Below are positions 1 to 5,426 of a stretch of 8,577 bases of DNA, one piece after another. Below the pieces are notes generated by a model that was not told the DNA's origin, searched no databases, and saw only the letters and a program-made list of their open reading frames with translations. The position numbers and the translations under genes were made by a program. Origin of the DNA: SFHK01 sp963618055 (GTDB lineage: Bacteria > Bacillota > Clostridia > Christensenellales > Aristaeellaceae); assembly GCA_963618055.1 (NCBI GenBank), contig CAVERI010000104.1, forward strand, positions 1 through 8,577, read 5' to 3'. Each line of letters starts with the position of its first letter. The first letter of the stretch is position 1.

Positions 1-587
1 AGCGCCGCCTGCGCGGCGTATTCGTGACGGGCGCTGTCGTTCCATTCGTCGGCGGAATAATCGCACCATATCGGCCACAGGACGATCTCGGCGTTCAGCG
101 CGTTCATTTCCTCTGGACGGCCCTCCGTCCAGAGATCGCCGCACAGGGCGGTGGCGAAGGTCTTTTCGGCGTAGCGGAAGGCGTTAAAGGCGGTTCCTTC
201 GCGGTAGCGCGCGTCCGTTTTCGTGTATTCCTTCCAACCGACGCTGACGCGGCGGAAGCGGTCGACGATTTCGCCGTTTGCGCCGATGAAAAGCTGGCTG
301 CTGTACAGCGCGTCGCCGTCGCGCTCGATAAAGCCGAAGGATACGGCGATTCCAAGCGCTCTCGCGGCTTCCCGCATGCGGCGAATCGGTTCGTCCGTCA
401 GGGAAACGGCAATGCGGCGGTCAATGTCGTAATTCCAGCAGAGGGAATCGAAGCCCTGCAGCACGCTTTCGCCGAAGAGAATCAGCTCGGCGCTTCCGGC
501 GCAGGCCTGCATCGAATCGAGCATTGCGCACAGATTGAATTCAATGTCTCCGTTCCGCACGGGCGCGGATGCGAGGGCGATTTTCAT
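1..587 (-). CDS. Carbon-nitrogen hydrolase (nitrilase superfamily), N-terminal part, truncated by window edge
   Basis: The first 195 residues are visible, starting MKIALASAPVRNGDIEFNL; the C-terminal part lies beyond base 1. The nitrilase-superfamily fold is supported by the opening strand, the glutamate motif (LILFGESVLQGFD, Glu40) and the nucleophile elbow (ATALCGDLW, Cys149), which fit two members of the Glu-Lys-Cys triad. The catalytic lysine is less obvious: where many members have YRK.HL this protein has FRRVSVGWKEY (residues 111-121), so Lys119 is the best candidate. Family members hydrolyse nitriles, amides or N-carbamoyl compounds in the cytoplasm; the substrate cannot be told here. 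The ATG at 587 is chosen because GGAGGTG (595-601) sits 7 bases upstream and a good promoter lies behind it. It is divergent from the AraC-family gene, so the two may share regulation (inference). Confidence 0.8.
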   Translation of the reverse strand, partial: MKIALASAPVRNGDIEFNLCAMLDSMQACAGSAELILFGESVLQGFDSLCWNYDIDRRIAVSLTDEPIRRMREAARALGIAVSFGFIERDGDALYSSQLFIGANGEIVDRFRRVSVGWKEYTKTDARYREGTAFNAFRYAEKTFATALCGDLWTEGRPEEMNALNAEIVLWPIWCDYSADEWNDSARHEYAAQAA

Positions 588-618
588 GGGGGAACACCTC
601 CGAACCGAAAGTACAGCT

Positions 619-647
619 ATCATAGCATACGCCGGAAGGAAGCGCAA
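619..647 (-). promoter_or_regulatory. Promoter of the carbon-nitrogen hydrolase gene
   Basis: Read on the minus strand: -35 TTGCGC (647-642), a 17-base spacer, and -10 TATGAT (624-619) directly preceded by TGC, an extended -10. Transcription would start near base 612, leaving a leader of about 25 bases that contains the GGAGGTG ribosome binding site. The call rests on hexamer match, spacing and position only. Confidence 0.6.
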
Positions 648-690
648 GCGGTTTTCTCCTTGCAAATTGTGAGCAAAAGTGAAAATAGGA

Positions 691-719
691 TTGCAATTCG
701 AACGATGATCTGCTATACT
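691..719 (+). promoter_or_regulatory. Promoter of the AraC-family regulator gene
   Basis: -35 TTGCAA (691-696), a 17-base spacer, and -10 TATACT (714-719) preceded by TGC (711-713), an extended -10. The predicted start near base 726 lies upstream of the GTG codon at 753 and downstream of the in-frame ATG at 705, so the longer reading frames running in from base 24 or 705 are not the translated product. The -35 overlaps one copy of a TTGCAA motif that recurs at 660-665, which could allow autoregulation (inference). Confidence 0.65.
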
Positions 720-752
720 GTAGCAAACAATCGGGAAGGTGAGGACGCGCAG

Positions 753-1592
753 GTGGAGGAAATCATTACTTATGATATGTTCTCGCTGATGCGGTCGGAT
801 AATATGTCGAAGGTGCATCCGCACACGCATGTGATGTACGAATTGAACTACACAATCGAGGGCAATGTGGAGTGCTATCAGGGCTTCAACCGCGCGAAGG
901 TGCTTACGCCGGGCTACTGGCTGGCGGCGCCGGGCGTGGTGCACGGCTGTAATATCGACAGCAACCATCCCTACCGCCGTCTCGTGCTGTTCTTCGATTC
1001 CATGCTGATTTCGGAGGATATGCGTGACCAGCTGACGCACTCGTTTATCACGCAGAAGGTATCCTTTACAGACGCGGACGGCAGCGTATTAAACGATCTG
1101 CTGGCGCTGGAACGGCTTTTGCATTCGAACGTGTCGTGCAAGGAGAGAATGGCGGAAATTCTCATTCAGGCGCTGCTGGTCAATCTATACACGCATATTT
1201 TCTCCGTCTCAGAGGCCAAGCTGGACGATGCGTCGCTGGAAAAGCAGCTGATTTCCTATTTGAAGGAGCATATGTTTGAGAAGATTACGCTGGACATGCT
1301 CGCGAAGACGTTTGGCATGAGCAAGAATTATCTGAATCACGTGTTCGTTCAAAAAACGGGCGTGAACATTGCCGAATATGTGCGCCTGAAGCGGCTGTTA
1401 TATGTGAAGCGCTTGGTGGAAACGGGCACGCAGGAGACGACCGCGGCCTTCAAGGCGGGCTACAAGGACTATTCAACCTACTACAGAGTGCGCCGCGCGC
1501 ATGAAAACGATATGGACGAGGTGGAAAAGCGCATTCTGGCCATTGACGAAACGCTGTCGGGCGAGCGCTGGCAGAAGCTGACGCCAATCTGA
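753..1592 (+). CDS. AraC-family transcriptional regulator (cupin sensor domain plus HTH)
   Basis: A 279-residue protein starting at GTG 753, chosen because AGGTGAGG (737-744) lies 8 bases upstream and the promoter -10 ends at 719. The N-terminal half is a cupin-like AraC sensor domain with a histidine cluster (VHPHTHVMYEL, residues 21-31) and an APGVVHG strand (59-65). The C-terminal third is the AraC DNA-binding domain: first helix-turn-helix about 178-198 (ITLDMLAKTFGMSKNYLNHVF), then a linker helix (EYVRLKRLLYVKRLV), then the second about 226-248 (AAFKAGYKDYSTYYRVRR). The usual FKK..G.SP..YR ending is replaced by a charged helix-like tail of about 30 residues. It converges on the sugar transporter operon at its 3' end. 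Such regulators commonly activate a neighbouring uptake operon when a sugar binds the cupin domain, which is the likely role here. The AraC family is certain; its target and ligand are inferred. Confidence 0.88.
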   Translation: MEEIITYDMFSLMRSDNMSKVHPHTHVMYELNYTIEGNVECYQGFNRAKVLTPGYWLAAPGVVHGCNIDSNHPYRRLVLFFDSMLISEDMRDQLTHSFITQKVSFTDADGSVLNDLLALERLLHSNVSCKERMAEILIQALLVNLYTHIFSVSEAKLDDASLEKQLISYLKEHMFEKITLDMLAKTFGMSKNYLNHVFVQKTGVNIAEYVRLKRLLYVKRLVETGTQETTAAFKAGYKDYSTYYRVRRAHENDMDEVEKRILAIDETLSGERWQKLTPI

Positions 1593-1603
1593 TTCAGAAG
1601 CGC

Positions 1604-1643
1604 AAAAAGGAGCGACCGGTTTGAAGCCGGCCGCCCTTTTTTT
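1604..1643. terminator. Bidirectional intrinsic terminator between convergent genes
   Basis: Arms GAGCGACCGG (1610-1619) and CCGGCCGCCC (1627-1636) enclose a 7-base loop. On the plus strand the stem is followed by seven Ts (1637-1643) and serves the AraC-family gene, but it has two A-C mismatches. In RNA read from the minus strand the same positions become G-U wobbles, giving a full 10-pair stem followed by C and five Us (complement of 1604-1608). It therefore fits the transporter operon best while also serving the convergent gene. Confidence 0.8.
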
Positions 1644-1658
1644 AAAGGCTATCGATTC

Positions 1659-3191
1659 TTATTTGTCCTCGTAGGCTTCGGTCTTCTCATCGATGACCGC
1701 CTGGCCGCCCATGTTCAGGTATTCCTGAATCTGCGCGTCGAAGGTGTCGCTGAAGGAATCGATGGAGCAGGTGATGGACTTGGTGTAGACCTCAGACAGC
1801 TTCTCGTTCAGCGCGGAGCCATACTCGCCCAGCGCGTTGATGGCGCGGCCGAAGTCGTAGGGGATGTAGTTGTGGTAGGTGGCGGTTGCGTAGGCCATCT
1901 TGTAGGTGTCGACGATCAGCGGATCGCAGTTGCGGAACTTCTCAGCAAGCTGAACCTCGGTGTCCGGGTTGCCGTTGTAAACGAGAATCAGGTCGCCGGT
2001 AGAAATGCGCTCGCGGAAGTTTTCCGCCTTCTGGGTGCTGTCGTGAATGTTGCCATTGCGGACGTAGTGCTCGCCCTCAAAGCCGTAATTCAGAACCTCG
2101 AATACCTCGGGATCGCACTGCCAGTTGAGGTACATGATGGCCTCGTTGACGTGCTCAGAGGTGGCGGGAACCATGATGTACATGCCGTAGGGCGCGTACT
2201 GATCGAACATGGCGCCTACGCCGTCTTCATTGGCGATGGTGCAGGCAATGACCTTCGCGGTGGGATCGTTGGCATACAGGGACATGACGGACTCGGTGTT
2301 GCCGAGCTCGCGCCAGTAGGCGTGCGCCCAGAAGCCGATCTGACCATTGGTGATCCAGCTCTTCCACGCGGTTTCGTCGGAGTACTGCGCCCAGTCGGGC
2401 TGAATGAGGCCGTTGTTGTACAGACGGTTCAGGAACTCAAAGCCGTTCTTCACGCCGGGCCACATGATGTCGGGCAGGGTGGCCTGATCTTCCTCGGTGA
2501 AGTTGTCGTAGTCGATGAAGGCGAGGTAGATGGGGCTCATGCTCTCGGCTTCGGTGTTCTCAACGAGCAGGCTCATCGGGTACTCGCAGATGCCCTCTTC
2601 CTTCCAAGTGGTGAGGATGGTTTCGAGGTCAGAGTAGGGGATGACGGCGACGCCGTTGTCATACTTCACTTCGTAGCCGATCTTCTCCAGCCAGTCGAGG
2701 CGGATGAAGGAGCTCAGGTGGCCCAGCTCGCTGCGGCGGGCGGGAACGGCGTACTGTCCGTTGTAGCAATAGCCGTAGGGCAGCATTTCGCTGAGGGCTT
2801 CCTTCAGCAGGGGGCCGTATTGCTCAATGGCGTCCTCAAGGTTGGCAAGGCCGCCCTGGGAGGCGTAATCGTACAGCATGGTGCTGTCATAGGTGAAGAA
2901 GATGTCCGGGCAGTTGCCGGCGGCCAGCATGGTGGTGATGGCGGTGTTGGAGCCGGAGCGCGGGATGGCGACGAATTCAATGTTGATGTGGGTCGCCGCG
3001 TAGAAGTTTTCCTTGATCCAGTTGGTCCAGAAGTTGTCGGTTACGGTGCCGTAGTCGGAGTTCATGTTGCTGCGGTCATACACGCAAACGCGCAGGGAGC
3101 CGGGATTGTCCTCAGTAAACGGGGATTCCGCGACCGCCGCGACGCTCAGCATCATGACGACTGCGAGCAGGAGAGCAAACAGTTTCTTCAT
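1659..3191 (-). CDS. Extracellular solute-binding protein of a sugar ABC transporter (LplA-like)
   Basis: A 510-residue protein, last gene of the transporter operon. The start is the ATG at 3191, 5 bases after AGGTGA (3202-3197); it opens a classic export signal MKKLFALLLAVVMMLSVAAVA with a likely signal peptidase I site (AVA/ES, after residue 21). The open frame extends 17 codons upstream, but that part has no signal character. The mature part resembles the large carbohydrate-binding proteins paired with LplB/YtcP permeases: a ligand-fold segment with PDIFFTYDSTMLYDYASQGG (95-114), ARRSELG and RLDWLEKIG (about 151-172), and aromatic residues typical of sugar clefts. It should capture an oligosaccharide outside the cell and deliver it to the two permeases. 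There is no lipobox cysteine near the signal peptide, unlike most Gram-positive binding proteins. The ligand is unknown; pectin- or glycan-derived oligosaccharides are plausible from the family. Confidence 0.88.
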   Translation of the reverse strand: MKKLFALLLAVVMMLSVAAVAESPFTEDNPGSLRVCVYDRSNMNSDYGTVTDNFWTNWIKENFYAATHINIEFVAIPRSGSNTAITTMLAAGNCPDIFFTYDSTMLYDYASQGGLANLEDAIEQYGPLLKEALSEMLPYGYCYNGQYAVPARRSELGHLSSFIRLDWLEKIGYEVKYDNGVAVIPYSDLETILTTWKEEGICEYPMSLLVENTEAESMSPIYLAFIDYDNFTEEDQATLPDIMWPGVKNGFEFLNRLYNNGLIQPDWAQYSDETAWKSWITNGQIGFWAHAYWRELGNTESVMSLYANDPTAKVIACTIANEDGVGAMFDQYAPYGMYIMVPATSEHVNEAIMYLNWQCDPEVFEVLNYGFEGEHYVRNGNIHDSTQKAENFRERISTGDLILVYNGNPDTEVQLAEKFRNCDPLIVDTYKMAYATATYHNYIPYDFGRAINALGEYGSALNEKLSEVYTKSITCSIDSFSDTFDAQIQEYLNMGGQAVIDEKTEAYEDK

Positions 3192-3220
3192 GGAGTTCAC
3201 CTTTCCTTTCTTATTTATAT

Positions 3221-3235
3221 CAGGGCTTTCGCCCG
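3221..3235 (-). other. Intercistronic hairpin with GAAA tetraloop between permease and binding-protein genes
   Basis: In the operon mRNA, GGGC-GAAA-GCCC (complement of 3234-3223) forms a short stem closed by a GNRA tetraloop, lying just after the permease stop codon and followed by an A/U-rich stretch before the next ribosome binding site. The A/U stretch also includes TGATATAAA (3222-3214), which matches an extended -10. Either an mRNA-stabilising hairpin or a weak internal promoter could raise binding-protein expression over the permeases. Both readings are inference. Confidence 0.35.
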
Positions 3236-3243
3236 GATACACC

Positions 3244-4137
3244 TTAGCCCTTGACCGAGCCGATCATGACGCCCTTCACGAAGTACTTCTGAAGGAAGGG
3301 ATACACAATCAGAACCGGAATCAGCGAGAACATCAGCGTGGCGCAGCGCATCTGCGTGGTGTTCAGCGAGAATTCCATGTTTGCGCCTTCGGACATCAGC
3401 TCGTCCAGTCCCTGCGCGTTCAGAATGATGTTTTTCAGGCGAACCTGCAGGATGTACTTGTTGGGCTCGTTGATGTAGATCATGCCGTCCGTCACGGCGT
3501 TCCAGCGGCCGACCGCGTAGAACAGCGCGATGGTGGCGAGCATGGACTTGGAAAGCGGCAGCATGATGCGCGTGAGAATGACGAAATCGTTCGCGCCGTC
3601 AATCGTCGCGCTCTCGCGCAGCGCTTCCGGGATGGAGCTGAAGTAGGTGCGCATCAGAATCATGTTGTAGGTGCTGATCGCGCCGGGAAGCACCAGACAC
3701 CATTCGGTGTTCAGAAGCTTCAGGCTGTTAAGCAGCAGGTAGGAGGGAATCATGCCGCCGCCGAAGTACATCGTGAACATGATGAAAGGCCACAGCACGC
3801 TCTTGCCTACCAGATCGCGGTGCGACAGGGGATAGGCGCACAGGATTGTCATAATCAGCGTGATAATCACGGTGAGAACGGTGATGTAGATTGAGAAGAA
3901 CATCGACCGAATCAGCGCGCCGTTGGTGACGACGGACTTGTACGCGTCCAGCGTAAACTCAATCGGCAAGAAGGTAACCGCGTTGGCGTTGTTCGCGTTG
4001 GCTGACGACAGCGAGCAGGCCAGAATGTTGATAATCGGGAGAATGCAGGTGAGGGTGATGATTGTGACAATCACAATGACGGCGACTCGGAACACGCGAT
4101 CTGCCACGGAATCGCGGATTTTGTTTTTGCGACTCAT
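3244..4137 (-). CDS. Carbohydrate ABC transporter permease (YtcP/LplC-like, CUT1 family)
   Basis: A 297-residue inner-membrane permease, second gene of the operon. About six hydrophobic segments are visible, beginning with residues 17-40 and ending near 266-282. The cytoplasmic EAA loop that docks the ATPase is present at about 171-194 (EALRESATIDGANDF followed by RIMLPL). FGGGMIPSYLLL (about 125-136) and the C-terminal FLQKYFVKGVMIGSVKG are hallmarks of the LplC/YtcP group. It should form a heterodimeric channel with the preceding permease. The ribosome binding site AAGGAGG (4157-4151) overlaps the TAA of that gene, implying coupled translation. Its spacing to the ATG is long (13 bases), and a small GGG/CCC inverted repeat (4141-4149) in the spacer could shorten the effective distance. 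The length is normal for the family. Confidence 0.92.
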   Translation of the reverse strand: MSRKNKIRDSVADRVFRVAVIVIVTIITLTCILPIINILACSLSSANANNANAVTFLPIEFTLDAYKSVVTNGALIRSMFFSIYITVLTVIITLIMTILCAYPLSHRDLVGKSVLWPFIMFTMYFGGGMIPSYLLLNSLKLLNTEWCLVLPGAISTYNMILMRTYFSSIPEALRESATIDGANDFVILTRIMLPLSKSMLATIALFYAVGRWNAVTDGMIYINEPNKYILQVRLKNIILNAQGLDELMSEGANMEFSLNTTQMRCATLMFSLIPVLIVYPFLQKYFVKGVMIGSVKG

Positions 4138-4155
4138 TTTGGGAATCCCGCCTCC

Positions 4156-5112
4156 TTACCAGATGCTTTCGTCGGAAATTTTGCGGCTGATGGAGTTGGC
4201 GCTCATAACCAGCGCGAAGTTGATGATGGACTGCATGAGGCCGCCCGCCGTGGAAATGGAAAACTTGCTGTTTTCAATACCGTAGCGGTAGATGAAGGTT
4301 GAAATTACGTCGCCAACCTCGTTGACCATGACGTTTTTCAGCATCTGCGGCTGCTCGAAGCCGATGGACATCATGCCGCCCACGCGAAGGATGAGCATGA
4401 TTACGATGGTGGTGCGGATGGAGGGCAGCGTGATCTTCGTCATCATTTTGAAGCGGCTGCAGCCGTCCACCTTCGCGGCCTCGAACATCTCCTGATCGAT
4501 GCCGGTGATGGCGGAAAGGTAGATAATCGCACCCCAGCCGATGCCCTGCCACACGCTGACGAACACGTACATGAAGATCCACCAGCTGTTATTGCTCAGC
4601 CACGGCACCGCGGGAAGGCCGATGGAGGTGAGCCCCTTGTTGATCAGGCCGGACGTGGTGGCGAACAGCGTCGTGACCAGACCGCCGATGATAACCCACG
4701 AAAGGAAGTGCGGCAGATACAGGATGGTCTGCGAGACCTTCTTGTACAGGCCGGCGCGAATTTCATTGAGCATCAGCGCGAGGATGATCGGCGCGGGAAA
4801 GCCGAACAGGAGCGAGAGCGCATTCAGCACCAGCGTGTTGCGAATGGCGCGCGGAAACTCGGCGATCGCGAAGATCTTGCTGAAGTTCAAAAGGCCCGTC
4901 CACGTGCTTGCGCGAAAGCCGGTGAAGATGCTGTAATCGCGGAAGGCGATGCCGATTCCGTACATTGGCACATAGTGGAACAGAATATAGTACGCAATCG
5001 GGAAGACCAGCATCAGGTACAGGAAATAGTGATTGCGAATGTAGACCAGCTTCGGAGCCAGCCTCTGCCGAAAACCTTGATACCCGCCCGAAGATTGATT
5101 TTGCACGGACAA
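4156..5112 (-). CDS. Carbohydrate ABC transporter permease (LplB/YteP-like, CUT1 family), TTG start
   Basis: First gene of the operon, 318 residues if started at TTG 5112. Hydrophobic spans begin with YFLYLMLVFPIAYYILF, and VPMYGIGIAFRDYS follows, a signature of the LplB group. The EAA loop lies at about 211-233 (EAAKVDGCSRFKMM, then KITLPS). The C-terminus ISRKISDESIW also fits LplB-like permeases. It pairs with the next gene's product in the membrane to move the sugar captured by the binding protein. No ATPase gene lies in the operon, so a shared MsmX-type subunit encoded elsewhere is expected. A GTG at 5121 would give three more residues, but it lies inside the AGGTGA ribosome binding site; TTG 5112 has the same 5-base spacing as the binding-protein gene. 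GTG 5106 is a weaker alternative. Confidence 0.92.
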   Translation of the reverse strand: MSVQNQSSGGYQGFRQRLAPKLVYIRNHYFLYLMLVFPIAYYILFHYVPMYGIGIAFRDYSIFTGFRASTWTGLLNFSKIFAIAEFPRAIRNTLVLNALSLLFGFPAPIILALMLNEIRAGLYKKVSQTILYLPHFLSWVIIGGLVTTLFATTSGLINKGLTSIGLPAVPWLSNNSWWIFMYVFVSVWQGIGWGAIIYLSAITGIDQEMFEAAKVDGCSRFKMMTKITLPSIRTTIVIMLILRVGGMMSIGFEQPQMLKNVMVNEVGDVISTFIYRYGIENSKFSISTAGGLMQSIINFALVMSANSISRKISDESIW

Positions 5113-5117
5113 ATTGT

Positions 5118-5123
5118 TCACCT
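5118..5123 (-). promoter_or_regulatory. Ribosome binding site that decides the start of the first permease gene
   Basis: The minus strand reads AAGGAAGGTGA just upstream of the gene. AGGTGA (5123-5118) is followed by 5 bases and then TTG (5112). The same AGGTGA plus 5 bases precedes the ATG of the binding-protein gene. The GTG at 5121 is part of this site and cannot be served by it. Confidence 0.6.
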
Positions 5124-5177
5124 TCCTTAAGCATCTGACAGAAAAAGATACGAATTGTGCAGATTCTTCACAGTGTT

Positions 5178-5206
5178 ATTGTAGCAAACCGACCCGAAAG
5201 TGTACA
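5178..5206 (-). promoter_or_regulatory. Promoter of the sugar transporter operon
   Basis: Minus strand: -35 TGTACA (5206-5201, four of six consensus bases), a 17-base spacer, and -10 TACAAT (5183-5178) preceded by TGC, an extended -10. Transcription would start near 5171, giving a leader of about 60 bases. The imperfect -35 next to a paired direct repeat suits an activator-dependent promoter. Confidence 0.6.
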
Positions 5207-5235
5207 GTGCAAATAAAATTACCAACATTGCAAAA
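5204..5235. promoter_or_regulatory. Candidate AraC-family operator: two direct repeats 21 bases apart
   Basis: ACATTGCAAAA (5225-5235) and ACAGTGCAAAT (5204-5214) share 9 of 11 bases and are offset by exactly 21 bases, two helical turns. They lie immediately upstream of, and slightly overlap, the operon -35 (5201-5206). AraC-type activators bind such paired half-sites next to the -35. A similar core, TTGCAAA (660-666), occurs upstream of the regulator gene. Binding by the AraC-family protein encoded in this window is inferred. Confidence 0.4.
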
Positions 5236-5313
5236 CGCACACAAATCGAGACGTGACGTAAATTGTGGAGACAAGCGACAAAATTGAAGGGGATGAATTA
5301 GACGAAAATTTGA

Positions 5314-5327
5314 ATGCGCAATCGCAT
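5314..5327. repeat. Short perfect inverted repeat upstream of CIRCE
   Basis: ATGCG-CAAT-CGCAT forms a 5-base inverted repeat 8 bases before the CIRCE operator. It has no T tract, so it is not a terminator. It may be an additional regulator site or chance. Apart from the listed sites, the rest of the 5113-5426 gap is A/T-rich and shows no gene. Confidence 0.25.
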
Positions 5328-5335
5328 GTAAAATA

Positions 5336-5362
5336 TTAGCACTCACACGAGATGAGTGCTAA
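5336..5362. promoter_or_regulatory. CIRCE operator (HrcA binding site) of htpG
   Basis: TTAGCACTC, nine spacer bases, then GAGTGCTAA: a perfect match to the CIRCE consensus. CIRCE is bound by the HrcA repressor, which is inactivated on heat shock when GroEL is titrated by unfolded protein. The operator ends 6 bases before the -35 of the htpG promoter, rather than lying downstream of the transcription start as in the well-known dnaK and groE operons. No hrcA gene is in the window. Confidence 0.95.
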
Positions 5363-5368
5363 AAACAC

Positions 5369-5397
5369 TTGACACCGCCGGACGAACGGAGTACAAT
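5369..5397 (+). promoter_or_regulatory. Sigma-A type promoter of htpG
   Basis: -35 TTGACA (5369-5374, perfect), 17-base spacer, -10 TACAAT (5392-5397, five of six). The predicted start is near 5404, leaving a leader of about 23 bases with AGGAGGG (5414-5420) 6 bases before the ATG at 5427. A vegetative promoter combined with CIRCE implies control by repressor release, not by an alternative heat-shock sigma factor. Confidence 0.85.
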
Positions 5398-5426
5398 ACA
5401 TTTGTTCTTTAAAAGGAGGGGTTTTC

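Noticed and set aside
24..752. In-frame upstream extension of the AraC-family gene to base 24
   Set aside because: It runs antisense through the hydrolase gene and across the regulator's own promoter; the cupin domain begins right after GTG 753, which has a ribosome binding site.
1872..3254. Long plus-strand open frame of 460 codons opposite the binding-protein gene
   Set aside because: It is a shadow of GC-rich codons on the opposite strand, with no ribosome binding site and a low-complexity Val/Gly/Ala-rich product that matches no family I recognise.
4274..5134. Alternative minus-strand frames inside the first permease, including an ATG at 5134
   Set aside because: They are out of frame with the permease and give Arg/His-rich products without membrane segments.
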